In this document: positions 38,075 to 50,108 of the stretch, one piece after another
How positions within the stretch are numbered: the first letter of the stretch is position 1
Layout: each line of letters begins with the position of its first letter
From: Cenococcum geophilum 1.58
Lineage: Eukaryota > Ascomycota > Dothideomycetes > Gloniales > Gloniaceae
Reading direction: 5' to 3'
Assembly (NCBI GenBank): GCA_001692895.1
Contig: KV748185.1
Span: 1,364,001 to 1,428,000, forward strand
DNA length: 64,000 bases
Position numbers and translations under genes: made by a program
Notes under the pieces: generated by a model
What the model was told of the DNA's origin: nothing
Database searches by the model: none
Seen by the model: only the letters and a program-made list of their open reading frames with translations

Positions 38075-41000
38075 TTACCCCCCCCTCTAAGAAAGCCTGC
38101 CCTTAGGCTTTATATATTTATATTACACTTATAGGGCATTTTTGTCTTTATGCTCTTCCGGTAGCTTATTATCTTTATTATACTAGCATTCCATCCATTT
38201 ATCTAGGTACTTCGGCGGTCTAGGTTTATTAGGGTAATAGCTATAGAACTCCTAAAGCTTATAGGGACTATCTATAAAGTTTTATATAGGGTACTAAGTG
38301 GGGTCTAGGTCGTATCCTTTCCAGCTAATATAATACTTTAGCGTTCCCCTTACAAGTTTACAGGCTAGTATTTCTTTAATTTCCTATTTATCGTCGCCAT
38401 TAACTTAAATTAGTAGGGGTGGTTCGTTCTTTTATCCGGGCAATAGGTTATTTATAGCCTTTTATAGCTTATCTAGTAAGAAGATAGGGTGGACCTTAAT
38501 TAAATCCGGAAGTTTAACCTTATACAAGTTGCCTACTTTATTAAGAATCTTATATAGTTCTACTATCTTATAGTCCAGCTTACGGCTAGGCCGTTCTATT
38601 TTTTAGTTTTTTATTGTAACCTAGACTATATCGCCTACGGTAAAGTCCAGCTCGCGTCTATACTTATTTACCTATTGTTCCATTAATTTCTAGGCCTTTT
38701 TTAGGTTCGTATAGGCTACTTTTTAAGCTTCTTCTAAGCGCTTAGCGTACTACTAGGCTTCCTTATAAGATAGCTTTTTATATACGGTCTAGGGTCCTTC
38801 TAGTCTTTCCCAATTAAAGCTTATATAGGGTAAATAACCCATTTCTAACTAAATAGGTGCAAATCCTATAGAGTTATAGGGTAGGGTTGCCTAGGCGTAG
38901 TTTATTAGGGGTAATAGTTTGCCCTAGTTATTTTAGAAGTAGTTAATAAAGGGCCGGAGTCTCTAGTCTAAGTATTAATTTATAATCTCTATTTAACTGT
39001 TTGTTTAGGGGTAGTAGGCTATAGAAAGCTTTAGCCTAATACCTAAAATCTAGGTAAACTTGTTTTAAAAGGCCGATATAAACTACGGCCTATAATCGGA
39101 TATAATAGTATCTGGTAGTCCGTAAATTCTATAAACGTAGTAGATATATAGTTAGGCCGCCTCTTTAGCATTAATATTTTTATAATAGGGAATTAAGAAA
39201 AGGCGCTTACTAAAGTAGTTAACTAGGATTATAACTATATCGTATCCGTCACGGTCTAAAGGCAGCTTATAAAAGTCTATAGAGATATACTACTAGGGGC
39301 GTTTTGGTATTAGGAGTGGCTTTAATAGTCCTAGGGTCTTATCTTATAGAATTGTAGACCTATAATAGTTATTACAGTTCCGTATATAGCGGTTAATATC
39401 TATAACTATTCTAGGCTAGTAGTAGCGGTCGCTAATAATCCTACAGGTCTTATTTTTTTCTAGGGTAGGCCGTAGAAACCTAGGTATGTGCTTTAGCAAT
39501 AAGCTAAGTCCGTAAGTTTTATTCCTCTACTACTACTAGCCGTTTACGGTGCTTAAGTAGTCTATTTTTAAGGGACTATAGGCTAATAACGTCCTTTATC
39601 TTTTTACGGTACTCTTATAGAGATAGGGCTGTATAGTTTATCTACAGCAGTTTATTAATAAGGTTAAGTTCCGTAGAGTTAATAGGATATATCTTAGTAT
39701 CTAGAGAGTCTGTACTTAGTTCTATCCGTATTCGGGGGTTAAGGCATTCTAGTTATAGTAGCGTTTAGGTTTATAATAAGATCTTTATAGCTACCTAGTC
39801 GTCTAGGTCCTATCTATGCCTTATAAGGGCGTCCGTATAGTTTATAGCGCCTAGCCTATATATAATTAAGAAGTTAAACTAAGATAGGATGTCCGCCTAT
39901 TAAGCCTACCAGGCTATAAGGGCCTTTATTATTATAAAATATTCTAAGGCCTAGTAATTTAAAACTACCTAGATAGGTTTAGGGGTCCCTTTTAACTATA
40001 CTCGCTAGTACTAGAAGCTAAAGATAATAGCTAGTATTTCTTTATTATAGATAGGGTAGTTTAGCTTAGCGTCTATTATAGTCTTTAAATAGTATATAAT
40101 AGGGTGCTATTCTCTATCCGGTTGCTTCTAGGAGAAAATACCAGCTATTATACTATCTAAGGCATTAGTTTCTAGTATTAAGGCCCGTTTAGGGTTAAAG
40201 TAGGCGAGTAGTAGGGCTAAGACTAGCCGTTTTTTAAGCTCGTTAAAGGCCTGCTTATATGCAGCGTTAAAGTAAAAGGGCTAGTCTTTTTGGGTAAGGC
40301 GGTTAAGAGGCTTAGTAATTTTGCTATAGTCCTTAATAAAGCGTTAGTAGAAGTTATAGAAACCTAAGAACGATTATACCCCCTTTACGGTCTGTGGGGG
40401 TGCCTACTAGGTAATTACGGCTGTTTTCTCTAGGTTGGTTTTAATTCCATCTATACTAATAATAAACCCTAGGTACTTTATACGCTTAACACTAAACTCT
40501 AACTTCTTAATATTAACCTAGAGGCCAGTCTTACAGAGCCATTATAGGACTTTATAGACATGCTCCTCGTGTTTTAGCTTATTCTTAAAGTAGATTATAA
40601 TATTATCTAGGTAGGCCGTACAGAAGTTATTAAGGTAGTTAAAGAGTATATCGTTTATATACCGCTGGTACGTAGCCGGTCCGTTAGTTAGTCTAAAAGG
40701 AAGTACCTTATATTTATACGTTCCGTAATAAGTCCGAAATATAGTAAGATTCTTAGACCTAGGGTTTATTCTAATTTAGTAGAAGGCCTAGCGGATATTA
40801 AGCTTTATAAAGACCTTAGCTCTACTTATTCGGGCTAGAGTCTTATTAAGTAGGGGTAGTGGATAGTGGTCCTTATAGGTTATATTATTTAGCTTATAGT
40901 AGTTAATACAGAAACAGAGTCCTTTATTTAGCTTTTTGGCAAAGAAAATAGGTAAGTTAAAAGGGGCTTAGCTAGGCTTAATAAAGCCTTTATCTAGGTT

Positions 41001-43529
41001 ATTAATAAGGTACTACTTTATAGCCTATAATTTAGTAGTAGACTGCTAATAAAGGGGGCTAAAGCTAAGGGTGTTTTCTTTATCTGGCTTAATCTTAATC
41101 TTATAGTTATACGGTTAATAAGGCGGGAGTATATTAGATACTGCCTTAGAGAATACGTCCTTAAATTTCTAGTGTTAATAGGGTAGTTTTTGTTCTACTA
41201 GCTCCTTATCTATAAGCTTATTTCCCTATCTACTAAGCTCACTTTCCTTTTCCTTAATTATTTAATTAATTTTGTATAAGCTAGTTATAAAAGTAACGGT
41301 GTTAGGTTAGACTAAGTTCTAGTAGAATCCTACGGCACTAATATAGTAGATATTAACTAGTGGGAGGTCCGTAGGTTTTTTTACGGGCTTTTATTAGGCC
41401 GTATTTTGCAGTATAGGGTTTATAATCTTCCTTAGCTTACGTTCTATTTTCTATAAGTTGTCCTTCCGGTCTATTAGTTTAGCATAGCGTTTAGTGTTTC
41501 TAGCCTTCCTTTATGGCTATATAGGGCCTAAGTTCTCTATAGGGAACTTAGGTAGATTACTATTAACTTCCTAGGTTTTTGGTGCGGGTGGCGTAATATA
41601 GGTAGTTTAGGGTCGGCGTAATATACGGATCTGTTATAGATTAAGCTATATATCTTTCTTAAAGGCCTAGTCCCTACGTATAGTATCGGCCTAGTAAATA
41701 GTATTAATCTGGGGTTGTATAAGGTTTTTTATTATAATACTAATTTCTTTTATAAAGGAAGGGGTTAGGGGTAGAGTTTTAGGCTAGATTAGCTGTCTAT
41801 CCTATACGTTAAGCTATAAGCCTAAATAGGCCAGCTATTTTCTCCCTAAGATTATATTGTAGCTTCCTAGGTCCGTAATAAGAAAGGGGATATTATACTG
41901 CTTTCGTCCGTTAATATAAAGGTAAATCCGTAAGATAGTTATAATAGGTAGCCCTATCCGTCTATTATACCCGCGAATAGGAATTGGTTTAGGTAGTTCT
42001 TTAAGGGGTACGTTTAAAAAGTTAGCTAACTTTACGGTATACTAGGTATCTATTAAGGTAAAGGCATTTACTCTAAAGTTAGCTAAAGTAGAGGTTAAAA
42101 CTTAATATCTATTACGGAATAAAGTATAAGGGATAGTATAGCTTCTTCTACTAACTAGCCGACCTAGATTAATATATAATATATTAATCCCTTTTAACCC
42201 TAGAGAGGAGTCTTTCTCTAGGCTTCCTCTTTTTCCGACTTTATACCGTCCTCCTAGATTAGCAGAACCTTGTCTACTTTTGCCTTTATTAGGTAGTCTT
42301 TTATAAAATAGTCCTTCTAACCATATAAGAAGTAAGCTCCTTAGTTACTAAGAGCCTGTTTATAGGGGTTACTATAGGTAAGCTAAGTAAACGCTAGGCC
42401 CGCAGTAGGGCTGGCTATACAGCTAGCTGCTAGATTAACGGCAGGCTATACAGCTAGTACTATAGGAGTTATAGATCGTGCCGGGGCACTATAGGCCGTT
42501 TTTATAGTGCTTATAGTCTAGTTAGAAGAGTTTCTGGCTTTATACCGCTTAGCTCGTGCCTTAATTTAATAAAGGCCTTAGTTAATAGCTAAACAGTGGT
42601 CTATAAGTACCTTTAGCGTCTATATAGTAGTATAAACTAGTAGTACGGCGCGCTATAGGTCTAGGGTAAGCTTATTAAAGAGGTCTGGCAGCAGGTCTTT
42701 ATGGGGAATTTAGGCTTAGCCGGCTAGGTGCAGAAAGCGGGTCTAGAAGGCTAAAAAGGTCTCTATTGTTTTTATGTTTAGGCTTTTATAATTAAGGCGG
42801 GCATTCTATATCTTAAAGGGGTCCTTATAAATAGAAGATAGGTAGTTAATTATTTCTTCTTCTAAAACGAAAGGGTTTATTAAGTCTGTAGTATATTGCG
42901 GACGTAGGTGCGTCTAGGCGTCTCTATTAGTGCGGCTAAAGATATAGGCCATCTTAGCTTAAGCAGTAGGGAAGTGGTCCTTATTAACTTTAAGCTTATC
43001 TTGCAATTAAAGCTTCTAATTATTAAATATAGGGTCGGTTCCGTTTGTAAGCAATAGGGGGTTTACAACCTTCGCGGACCGCGATAATACTAATACTATA
43101 CGTTAGGCTAGGGCCTTAAGGACTATAGCAAGTCTATCTAATAAGTTATTGCTAGATATAGGGGTGTCTCTAGTTTTAAGCAGTTCTCGTAGCCGTTTAA
43201 TTTCAGTATTAGCTGCCGCAAGATCCGCCTAGGGGGTTAAGACAGTAACTGTTTTACTATTAGAGGTAGTTGAGGGTCCTACGGCTACTTTGCCGGCTGC
43301 TGTGTTTCTTAGCATAGTAGTAGGGGTATTAGGTAATTTCCGGTGTTTTGTTTATTTTTAGGGGTTCTAGTCCGTGCGTGTCCTATTCTTAGGGTTCGTA
43401 TTATACGTATCCTTTTAGTTCTATCCTGTCCTTATAGTCCTAGTAATGTCCTTAAGGTTCTATCCTTGGGGTTTATAGATATATTTAAGTTTCTTTTTAG
43501 GAAGAAAGAGTAGTATAAGCTTTAGATAA

Positions 43530-43741
43530 TATTAGCGACTTAGTTAATCGAGGTATGGACACGGCAAGAGAGACGCGTAGGCCTATATAATTGGATTGTC
43601 TATAAACAAGGATCCAAAGCTAGAGAAAGGAAAGGGGAAGAACGGAAGCACTGCTCAAAGTTATATACAATCCTCCGGTCACGTGACCGCACTTTGCCAT
43701 CACGTGACGGCAATCTGCGGCAGTTTGCTAGTGCCGTAATA
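43530..43741 (-). repeat. 5' LTR of B2
   Basis: 212 bp. The best-preserved family B LTR here, with both CACGTG palindromes intact (43676-43689 and about 43697-43712). Confidence 0.92.
43660..43712 (-). promoter_or_regulatory. LTR promoter with two E-box palindromes and TATA-like box
   Basis: Read on the minus strand, two CACGTG-centred palindromes come first (the one at 43676-43689 is a 14-bp perfect palindrome), followed by a TATA-like tract tatataac at about 43660-43667. This order and spacing suit a U3 promoter that binds a bHLH-type factor. CACGTG binding by fungal bHLH proteins is established; its use here is inference. The same arrangement is partly preserved at 16815-16840 in B1. Confidence 0.5.
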
Positions 43742-43746
43742 GGATT

Positions 43747-43960
43747 ATTAGCTCTATATAAGGTTTATACTTTTAAAGATTATAAAGGTATAGTTTAAAA
43801 GTTCCTAGCCCCCCTATATTATGCGCTAGTATTTAGTAGTTTAGTTTAGCGTAAGCGATACTTAGTATATACCGCGGGGTTAAGGTATATACTATAACCC
43901 CCCAGTATATAGAACTCTCCCCTTAATACTATACTCTATAAGCTTTTAAAATCTATTAAA
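43747..43960 (+). mobile_element. continuation of the Tad-like LINE after B2
   Basis: Contiguous with 37857 once B2 and its duplication are removed. The translated stretch fits the region after the reverse transcriptase thumb only loosely, so the right boundary of the LINE is uncertain. No RNase H or A-tail was found downstream. Confidence 0.45.
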
Positions 43961-44039
43961 TCCTTAATATATCTTACTATTTATAATAGGTAACTTATAT
44001 TATATCTATATAAGGGCTTAGTTCCTAACTATAAAGATT

Positions 44040-45735
44040 TATAGTAGAAGAGTTATAGCTAAAGCTATAGCAGCGTGCTCTAAAGAAGGCACTAGTAGTA
44101 GTAGCTAAAAGTGCTACTAAAACTACCCTTACTGCTATTTTCGCGATATAAGAAGCTTATAAACTATCTTAAAAACCGCCCTAAGAACCACCCTAAGAGC
44201 CTCTAGAGTTACCTCCTAAATTACCTCCTAAACTACTATAAGCTCTACCTCTAGAGCTATAATAAAACCTATAACGCCACCTACTAATTAAGCTACTTAA
44301 TAATACGTTTATTAAGCCTAAGTAAGAGCTATAATAGTAGTAGGCTAAGTTATTAAAAGAAAAGAAGCTATAGTAATTGGCGAGGGACTAGATAAGGTAC
44401 TAGATAAGGTACTATATAAAATAGGAGGCGAGGTAGTAAGTAGAAGTAGTAATTCTATATATTATTACTATACTAAGTAGCTATTATAATATTATATATC
44501 TATACTCTTATTATAAAGAGATAAAATCTATCTTCTATACTAGCCTTATTCCTAATCTAGAACGCTAAAAAAGTAGTATTACAGCTTATTAGTAGCGTAT
44601 TTATAGTGTAGAAAGGCTAGGAACTTTTAAACTATACCTTTATATACCTACTATATATAGCGAGTATCTGGCTAACTATAACATATAGCTTTAGTATTTA
44701 GGCTATTAAAGAAACTAAAAAGGTTCTCTCTAAAACGCTTTTTAAGCTACTTTAGAGCGTTTAAATAGTCTATTTTTAGAGAATAATATATATATCTAAG
44801 CGAACGGCTATAGCACTAACTCAAAAAAGAAAGAAATATCCCCCCCCTTTAGTTATATATCTAGGCTACTATAATATAAAAAGCGCTAGAGGAGTATAAC
44901 TATAATATTATAAAATATATTAGGGTATACCTAAGTAGGGTATAAAAGGGCCCTAGGGCCTCTTAAGGAAGGACCTCCTAGAGTAGGAAAGATGTATTAG
45001 TAAAATAGGCGGAAGAAGTAAAAGAGAAATAGCGTCACGCTAAGGCCTAAGCCTATATATAGAAGTAGAGAATAAATANAAGAGGCTAATAAGGATAAAA
45101 ATAAAAATAAAAAAGNGAAAAGAACTAGAATAAGGTATTAAAGAATACTNAAAAGCTAACTACTANAATATAGTATTNGATAGACTAATGCTAAAGAGTT
45201 ATATATAAGCTATAGGTAAAATAAAAGTAAGCTATACTATGGCTAATACTATAGAGAGTAAGTATTTAAAAACTCTGCTAAGGACTAATAAAGGTAGAAA
45301 ATATAATAGTAGCGCTTTTAGGGATAGGGGTAATAGGACTAAAAGACTTACTCTATAGAATAGGAGTCCTAGTAGATAACTATAGGTATAAGTATAGCTA
45401 GCTAAGATAAATACTAAAGTACGTAATACTAGTATACTCCCTATATCCTAGCTAAGAGATAATACTTTTAGTAGCTAGTATAGAGGACTATAATATAATA
45501 CTCTTAATATAAAAAGGCCTTAAGGTAATTACCTAGTAGCTTATTAGCTAGAGTACCCTAAAATAGTTTTAGGTTATAAAGGAAATAGTATAAAAAGGTA
45601 AAGGGGCGAATAGGCGCCCCTTAGGAGCTCTATAATAGGAGAGTAAAGCTTAAAATACTAGCGCGTCTATATATTTACTACGGCAGTAGTAGTTACTAAA
45701 GAGACTAAAAGTAAGGATAAGACCTATAATAGGTT
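44040..45735 (+). pseudogene. long degraded coding stretch of unknown repeat family
   Basis: Over about 1.7 kb one plus-strand frame is interrupted mainly by TAG/TAA, as if a glutamine-rich coding region had been hit by RIP. Its first part (about 44150-44300) is rich in proline and leucine codons. The last part, about 45180-45735, matches segment D (21366-24126) in reverse orientation, so this is a repeated sequence and not a unique host gene. I recognise no catalytic motif. It could be a C-terminal region of the LINE upstream or a separate element. It is cut at 45740 by the foldback-like element. N bases at about 45080-45175. Confidence 0.5.
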
Positions 45736-45740
45736 AAGTA

Positions 45741-46345
45741 TATAGTAGATATAGAGTTATATATAAGTTATATATAGAGTTCTATATAGAGTTCTATATA
45801 GAGCTTTAATAGAGCTTTATAGTAGACGTTATAGAAGGCGTTATAGTAGATATAGAGCTCTATATAGAACTTTATATAGAACTTTAAGGGAGCTTTATAG
45901 AGAGCCTTTAGTAAAGCTTTATATAGACCCTCTAGTAGAGCTTTAGTATAGTTTTTAGTAGAGCTTATATAGAGCTTCGCGTAGAGTTTTAAGGGAGCTT
46001 TATAGAGAGCCTTTAGTAGAGCTTCGTATAGAGCTTTCTAGTAGAGCCCTATATAAAGCTTTAGTAGAGCTCTATATAGAGTTTTATAGAGCTTTATAGA
46101 GAGCCTCTAATAGAGCTTTATATAGAGATTTCTAGTAGAGCTTTTAGTAGAGCATCTAACTTAGTTTTAGACTATATTATATTTAATTAAAAGTCTACTA
46201 ATATATAATAATTTTAGCTTAAAGCTATATACGGAGCTCCGTATAAAGCTCTACTAAAGGCTTTACTTAATACTCTATATAAAGCTCTACTAAGACTTTA
46301 TATAGAGCTTTATTAAGGCTCTATACAGAGTTTTACTAAAGCTAT
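45741..46345. mobile_element. foldback-like element, copy 1
   Basis: Left arm (about 45741-46148) of degenerate 12-bp-type units such as tagagctttagt. The core at about 46150-46222 contains gttttag, agtctactaat and agcttaaagct. A short right arm (about 46223-46345) has the same units inverted, such as aaagctctacta. The left tip, tatagtagatata, is the same as both tips of copy 2. The arms are unequal (about 400 against 125 bp), so this copy is probably truncated or rearranged on the right. No convincing coding capacity. Confidence 0.65.
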
Positions 46346-46920
46346 TAAGCCTTAAGTAATTAGCTAGTTATTAAAGAGATAAGTAGTTATTACCTATAAA
46401 AATATACTAAAGTTAAGAACGTATAAATACTAATATTAAGTACTTCTATATTTAGCTACTCTATTTTATAGGTCTATCTTACTTAGTATAAAGTAGCTTT
46501 ACTTAACATAGAGCTATATTGTTAAAAACTAATTAATAAACTTTTTATTTAAAAATAAAGTAATAACTATATTAAAATTTTAAATTTTAACCTTAGAAAG
46601 ATATACTTTAAAAAGCTATAAGTTTTATAGATTTAATAGATTTAACTATAGGTATAGAGCCTATAATGGGTTAAGTAGATATAGATAATACTACTTTACT
46701 CCTTACTTATTTATAAAATAGGTCTATAGAAACGTATATATAAATATTTAAATATCCTAAAAGAATTACTTATAAATAATTAATCCCTACTATATAATAT
46801 CTATTTTCTATAAATAGAATCTACTTCCTACTAATTAAGGCTTAATAGTTTTATATAATCTAGTATAATATTAATCTATATAAGAACTTAACGTTAATAA
46901 AAATTAAATTAATCTAATAT
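46346..46920. other. AT-rich DNA between the two foldback-like elements
   Basis: Very AT-rich, with no domain or known repeat. An 18-bp sequence cctataatgggttaagta at 46660-46677 matches 45723-45740, just left of copy 1, with one mismatch. Confidence 0.5.
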
Positions 46921-48925
46921 ATAGTAAATATAGAGCTTTAATAGAGCCCTATATAGAGCCTTAGTAGAGTTTTATACAAAGCTTTAGTAGAGCTCTATGC
47001 GGAGTCTTTATATAGAGCTTTATAGGAGCTTTATAGAGAGCCTTAAGTAAAGTTTTATAAAGTGCCTTAAACAGAGCTTTATAAAGTGCCTTAAGTAGAG
47101 CTTTAAATAGAGCTTTATATAGAGTTTTAAGTAGAGTTTTTAGTAGAGTTCCGTATAGAGCTCTGTATATAGCTTTAGTAGAGCTCCATATAGAGCCTTA
47201 GTAGAGCTTTACGCGAAGCTTTAAAAAGGCTTTATAAAGAGCCTTAAGTAAAGCTTTATATAGAGTTTTAAGTAGAGCTTCGTATAGAGCTTTAAGTAGA
47301 GCCTTTAATAAAGTTCTATATAGAGCTTCGGTAGAGCTCAATACAGAGCTCCGTATATAGCTTTAGTAGGGTTTTATATAGAGCCTTAGTAGAGCTCTAC
47401 GCGAAGCTTTAAGGGAGCTTCGCAAAGAGCCTTAAGCAGAGCTTCATATAGAGCCTTAAGTAGGGATTCGAGCAGAGCTCCGTATAGAGCCTCAAGCAGA
47501 CCTTTAAGCAGAGCTCCGTGCGGAGCTTCAAGCAGACCTTTAAGTAGACCTTCAAGCAGACCTTCAAGCAGACCTTCAAGTAGCTTCGTGCAGAGCTTTA
47601 AGTAGACTTTTAAGTAGAGCTTCAAGCAGACTTTTAAGTAGAGCTTTGTATAACATTTAAGCAGAGCCTTTTAGTAGAGCTCCATACAGAGCTTTAGTAG
47701 AGCTCTACGCGGAGCTTTAGTAGAGCTCTATACAGAGTCTTAGTAGAGCTTTATAGAGGCTCTAAGGGAGCTTCGTAGAGAGCCTCTAGCAGAGCTTCAT
47801 GTAGAGCCTTTAGTAGAGCTCCGTAAACAGCCCGTATAGAGCTTATACAAAGCCCGTAAAAGCCCTGTGCAAAGCCCCATACAGAGCCCCTAGTAAAGCT
47901 TTAGTAGCTAGGGAAATTAATTATAGAGTCTAGCTTTAAGCTAGAGTTATTATAAATTAGTAGACTCTTAGTTAAATACAGCACGTACTAAAACTAAGTC
48001 AGAGGCTTAACCAAAGGCTCTATACGGAGCTTTGTCAAAGGCTCTGCCAGAGGCTCTCTACGAAGCTCCCTTAGAGCTCTCTGCGAAGCTCTGCCAAGAC
48101 TCTACATAGAGCTCTACCAAAGCTCCGCGTAGAGCTCTACCAAAGCTCCGCATAGAGCTCTACCAAAGGCTCTACTTAAATGTCGCACGAAGCTCTACTC
48201 AAAAGTCTGCTCAAAGCTCTGCTCAAAAATCTACTCAAAGCTCTACACAAAGCTACTCAAAGGTCTACTCAAAGGTCTACTCAAAGCTCTACTCAGAGCT
48301 CTACACGGAACTCTACTCAAAGCTCTGCTTAAGGCTCTACACGAAGCTCTACTTAAGGCTCTACACGAAGCTCTACTTAAAGCTCTGCTTAAAGCTCTAC
48401 TCAAAGCTCTATACGAAACTCTACTCGAAGCTCTACACAAGGCTCTACTTAAGGCTCTGCTTAAGGCTCTGCTCAAAGCTCTACTTAAAGCTCTACTCAA
48501 AGCTCTACTCAAAGCTCTACTCGAAGCTCTACTTAAAGCTCTACTCAAAGCTCTACTTAAAGCTCTACTCAAAGCTCTGCTTAAAGCTCTGCTTAAAGCT
48601 CTACACGGAGCTCTACTTAAATCTCTACTTAAGGCTCTACACAAAGCTCTGCTTAAGGCTCTCTACAAAGCCCCCTTAAAGCTTTATATAAAGCTCTGCT
48701 AAGACTCCACATAGAGCTCTGCTAAAGGCTCTACTTAAAGCTCTATATAAAGCTTTACTTAAGGCTCTCTATAAAGCTCCTTTAAAGCTCTATATAGAGC
48801 TCTACTAAGGGTCTATATATAGCTCTACTAAGCTCTATATAGAGCTCTACTAAAGCTATACACAGAGCTCCGTATAGAGCTTTATTAAAGCTCCACTAAA
48901 GTTTTATATCTACTATAATATCTAC
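46921..48925. mobile_element. foldback-like element, copy 2, about 1-kb inverted arms of 12-bp units
   Basis: The left arm (46921-47915) consists of tandem degenerate 12-bp units like tagagctttaag. The right arm (about 48005-48925) consists of the inverted unit like aaagctctactc. The arms also share longer irregular blocks (for example ggagctttatagagagcc near 47030 and its inverse near 48750), so they are true inverted repeats and not just similar satellites. Both outer tips read tatagta(g/a)atata towards the centre. The core at 47920-48003 is the reverse complement of the core in copy 1. The outer arm parts are AT-shifted, while the centre (about 47450-48660) is not. The minus-strand frames at 47386-47625 and 48243-48644 stay open only because the unit length is a multiple of three. 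Confidence 0.75.
48170..48670. repeat. 12-bp tandem repeat (satellite) tract
   Basis: The cleanest part of the right arm: about forty consecutive units of the form ctctactcaaag/ctctacttaaag with few changes. It translates on the minus strand as repeats of Ala-Leu-Ser-Arg. Confidence 0.9.
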
Positions 48926-50108
48926 TATAATACCTTTTCCCCCTCTTTTCTTTATGTAATAAGGTCTTTAAGTATTACCTAATAGGGGTTAATTATTTAT
49001 AGATATATACTTTTTTATATACCTAATTAGTAACTAAGTAAAAAGTAAGGTAGTATTATCATACCTACCTAGCCTATTATAGGCCTTAGGGGTAATAGTA
49101 ATTAGTTTTATATAAGAAACTAAAAAGTACTTTATTATTTAAAATTAGAATCTAAAATCTATAATAGATAATAGTGCTTAAAAATAATAATAAAAAACTA
49201 TACTCTTTAAAATATAGAAGAAATTATTAAAGTTTTATAAAATTAAGAGTAAAGTTAGAAAAGCTATAGTATAATTTTAATAAAAGGCATTTTAGATAAA
49301 ATAAGTGCCTAATATATACTCTTTAGTAAATATAAAATATAGCCCTATTAAGAAACTATTTATTTATAAAAAATAAGTAAATAATAACCTATAAAAGATT
49401 AGTTAAATATTAGTATTAATATTTTATTAATTTAAATATATATTACCTAAATATTTTTAAAGCTTTAATAAGGCCTATAGTTTACTTAGTTTATCTATCT
49501 ATATTATATTTATATAAGGGTTAGATAAAAGCTCTCTTTTCTATATAATTAGTTTAAGTAATAGTTATTAACTAATACTATTAGTTTAAATAGAAGTATT
49601 AAAAGTTAATTATTTAATAGTATAAAAAGGCTAGTAATTAGGCTCTAAGTCTATTTAGGAAAATAATAAGGCCTTATTATTATAACTATTATAACCCCAC
49701 TGCTTATACTAAATATAAAGCTATATATATTATATACAGTTATAAGATCTTCCACAATAAAGATATAAGGTACCTTTTTAAGTCCTAGGATTTATATAAT
49801 CCTCGCAAGATTTAACTAGATTATTATTTCTACCAAGAAGATACTATACAATTATTAAAGAATTAAACTCTAAGCTCCAGCCTCCCCAACTATATAATTT
49901 CCGAATTCCCTAGCGTTTTTTACTAGAAAAATACTAAACGCCACCCCTTTAAAAGGAGTGGCCCCCATAAATAAGCGGATCTTCCTTAATATTAATAAAA
50001 TTTTATTAAAAATTCTAAAAAAAACCCCCAGAGGCCTAGATAAAATATTAAAATAATAAACTCTCTATAATATAATAAAAAACTTACTAATTTAACATTT
50101 TTACTAAC
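48926..50108. other. AT-rich stretch with a possible decayed coding patch
   Basis: Mostly featureless AT-rich DNA. Between about 49640 and 49990 the plus strand keeps a moderately open, less AT-rich patch with several Tyr/Lys-rich segments and no domain I know. It may be part of an older transposon. The Copia element starts at 50109. Confidence 0.4.

Larger units (their letters stand above)
37863..43741 (-). mobile_element. full-length Gypsy LTR retrotransposon, family B copy 2 (B2)
   Basis: Two 212-bp LTRs bound a 5,879-bp element with a perfect target duplication GGATT (37858-37862 and 43742-43746), inserted in the plus-strand LINE. It is nearly collinear with B1 throughout: gag start near 43315, zinc-knuckle-like block near 42310, Y-L-D-D region near 40595, integrase about 38850-39450, chromodomain-like block about 38270-38370, all on the minus strand. 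Many positions that are T or A in B1 are C or G here and the reverse, so the two copies were mutated independently. Structurally whole, coding broken many times. The open frame at 37862-38134 on the plus strand spans the 3' LTR and is not a gene. Confidence 0.93.

Noticed and set aside
37862-38134. 90-residue plus-strand ORF
   Set aside because: It spans the 3' LTR of B2 and the start of its internal sequence in the antisense direction. The same LTR in B1 does not keep the frame, so it is not a conserved gene.
47386-47625. 79-residue minus-strand ORF rich in Leu-Glu-Gly
   Set aside because: Same cause: it lies in the opposite arm of the same repeat.
48243-48644. 133-residue minus-strand ORF rich in Ala-Leu-Ser-Arg
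   Set aside because: It is the translation of a 12-bp tandem repeat. Frames stay open because 12 is a multiple of three, and there is no promoter or unique sequence.
46921-48925. CRISPR array
   Set aside because: The units are contiguous 12-bp repeats without spacers and inverted about a centre, and the organism looks fungal.
46921-48925. Centromeric satellite
   Set aside because: Only two short inverted copies with shared tips and core are seen; a megabase-type satellite array is not supported by this window.
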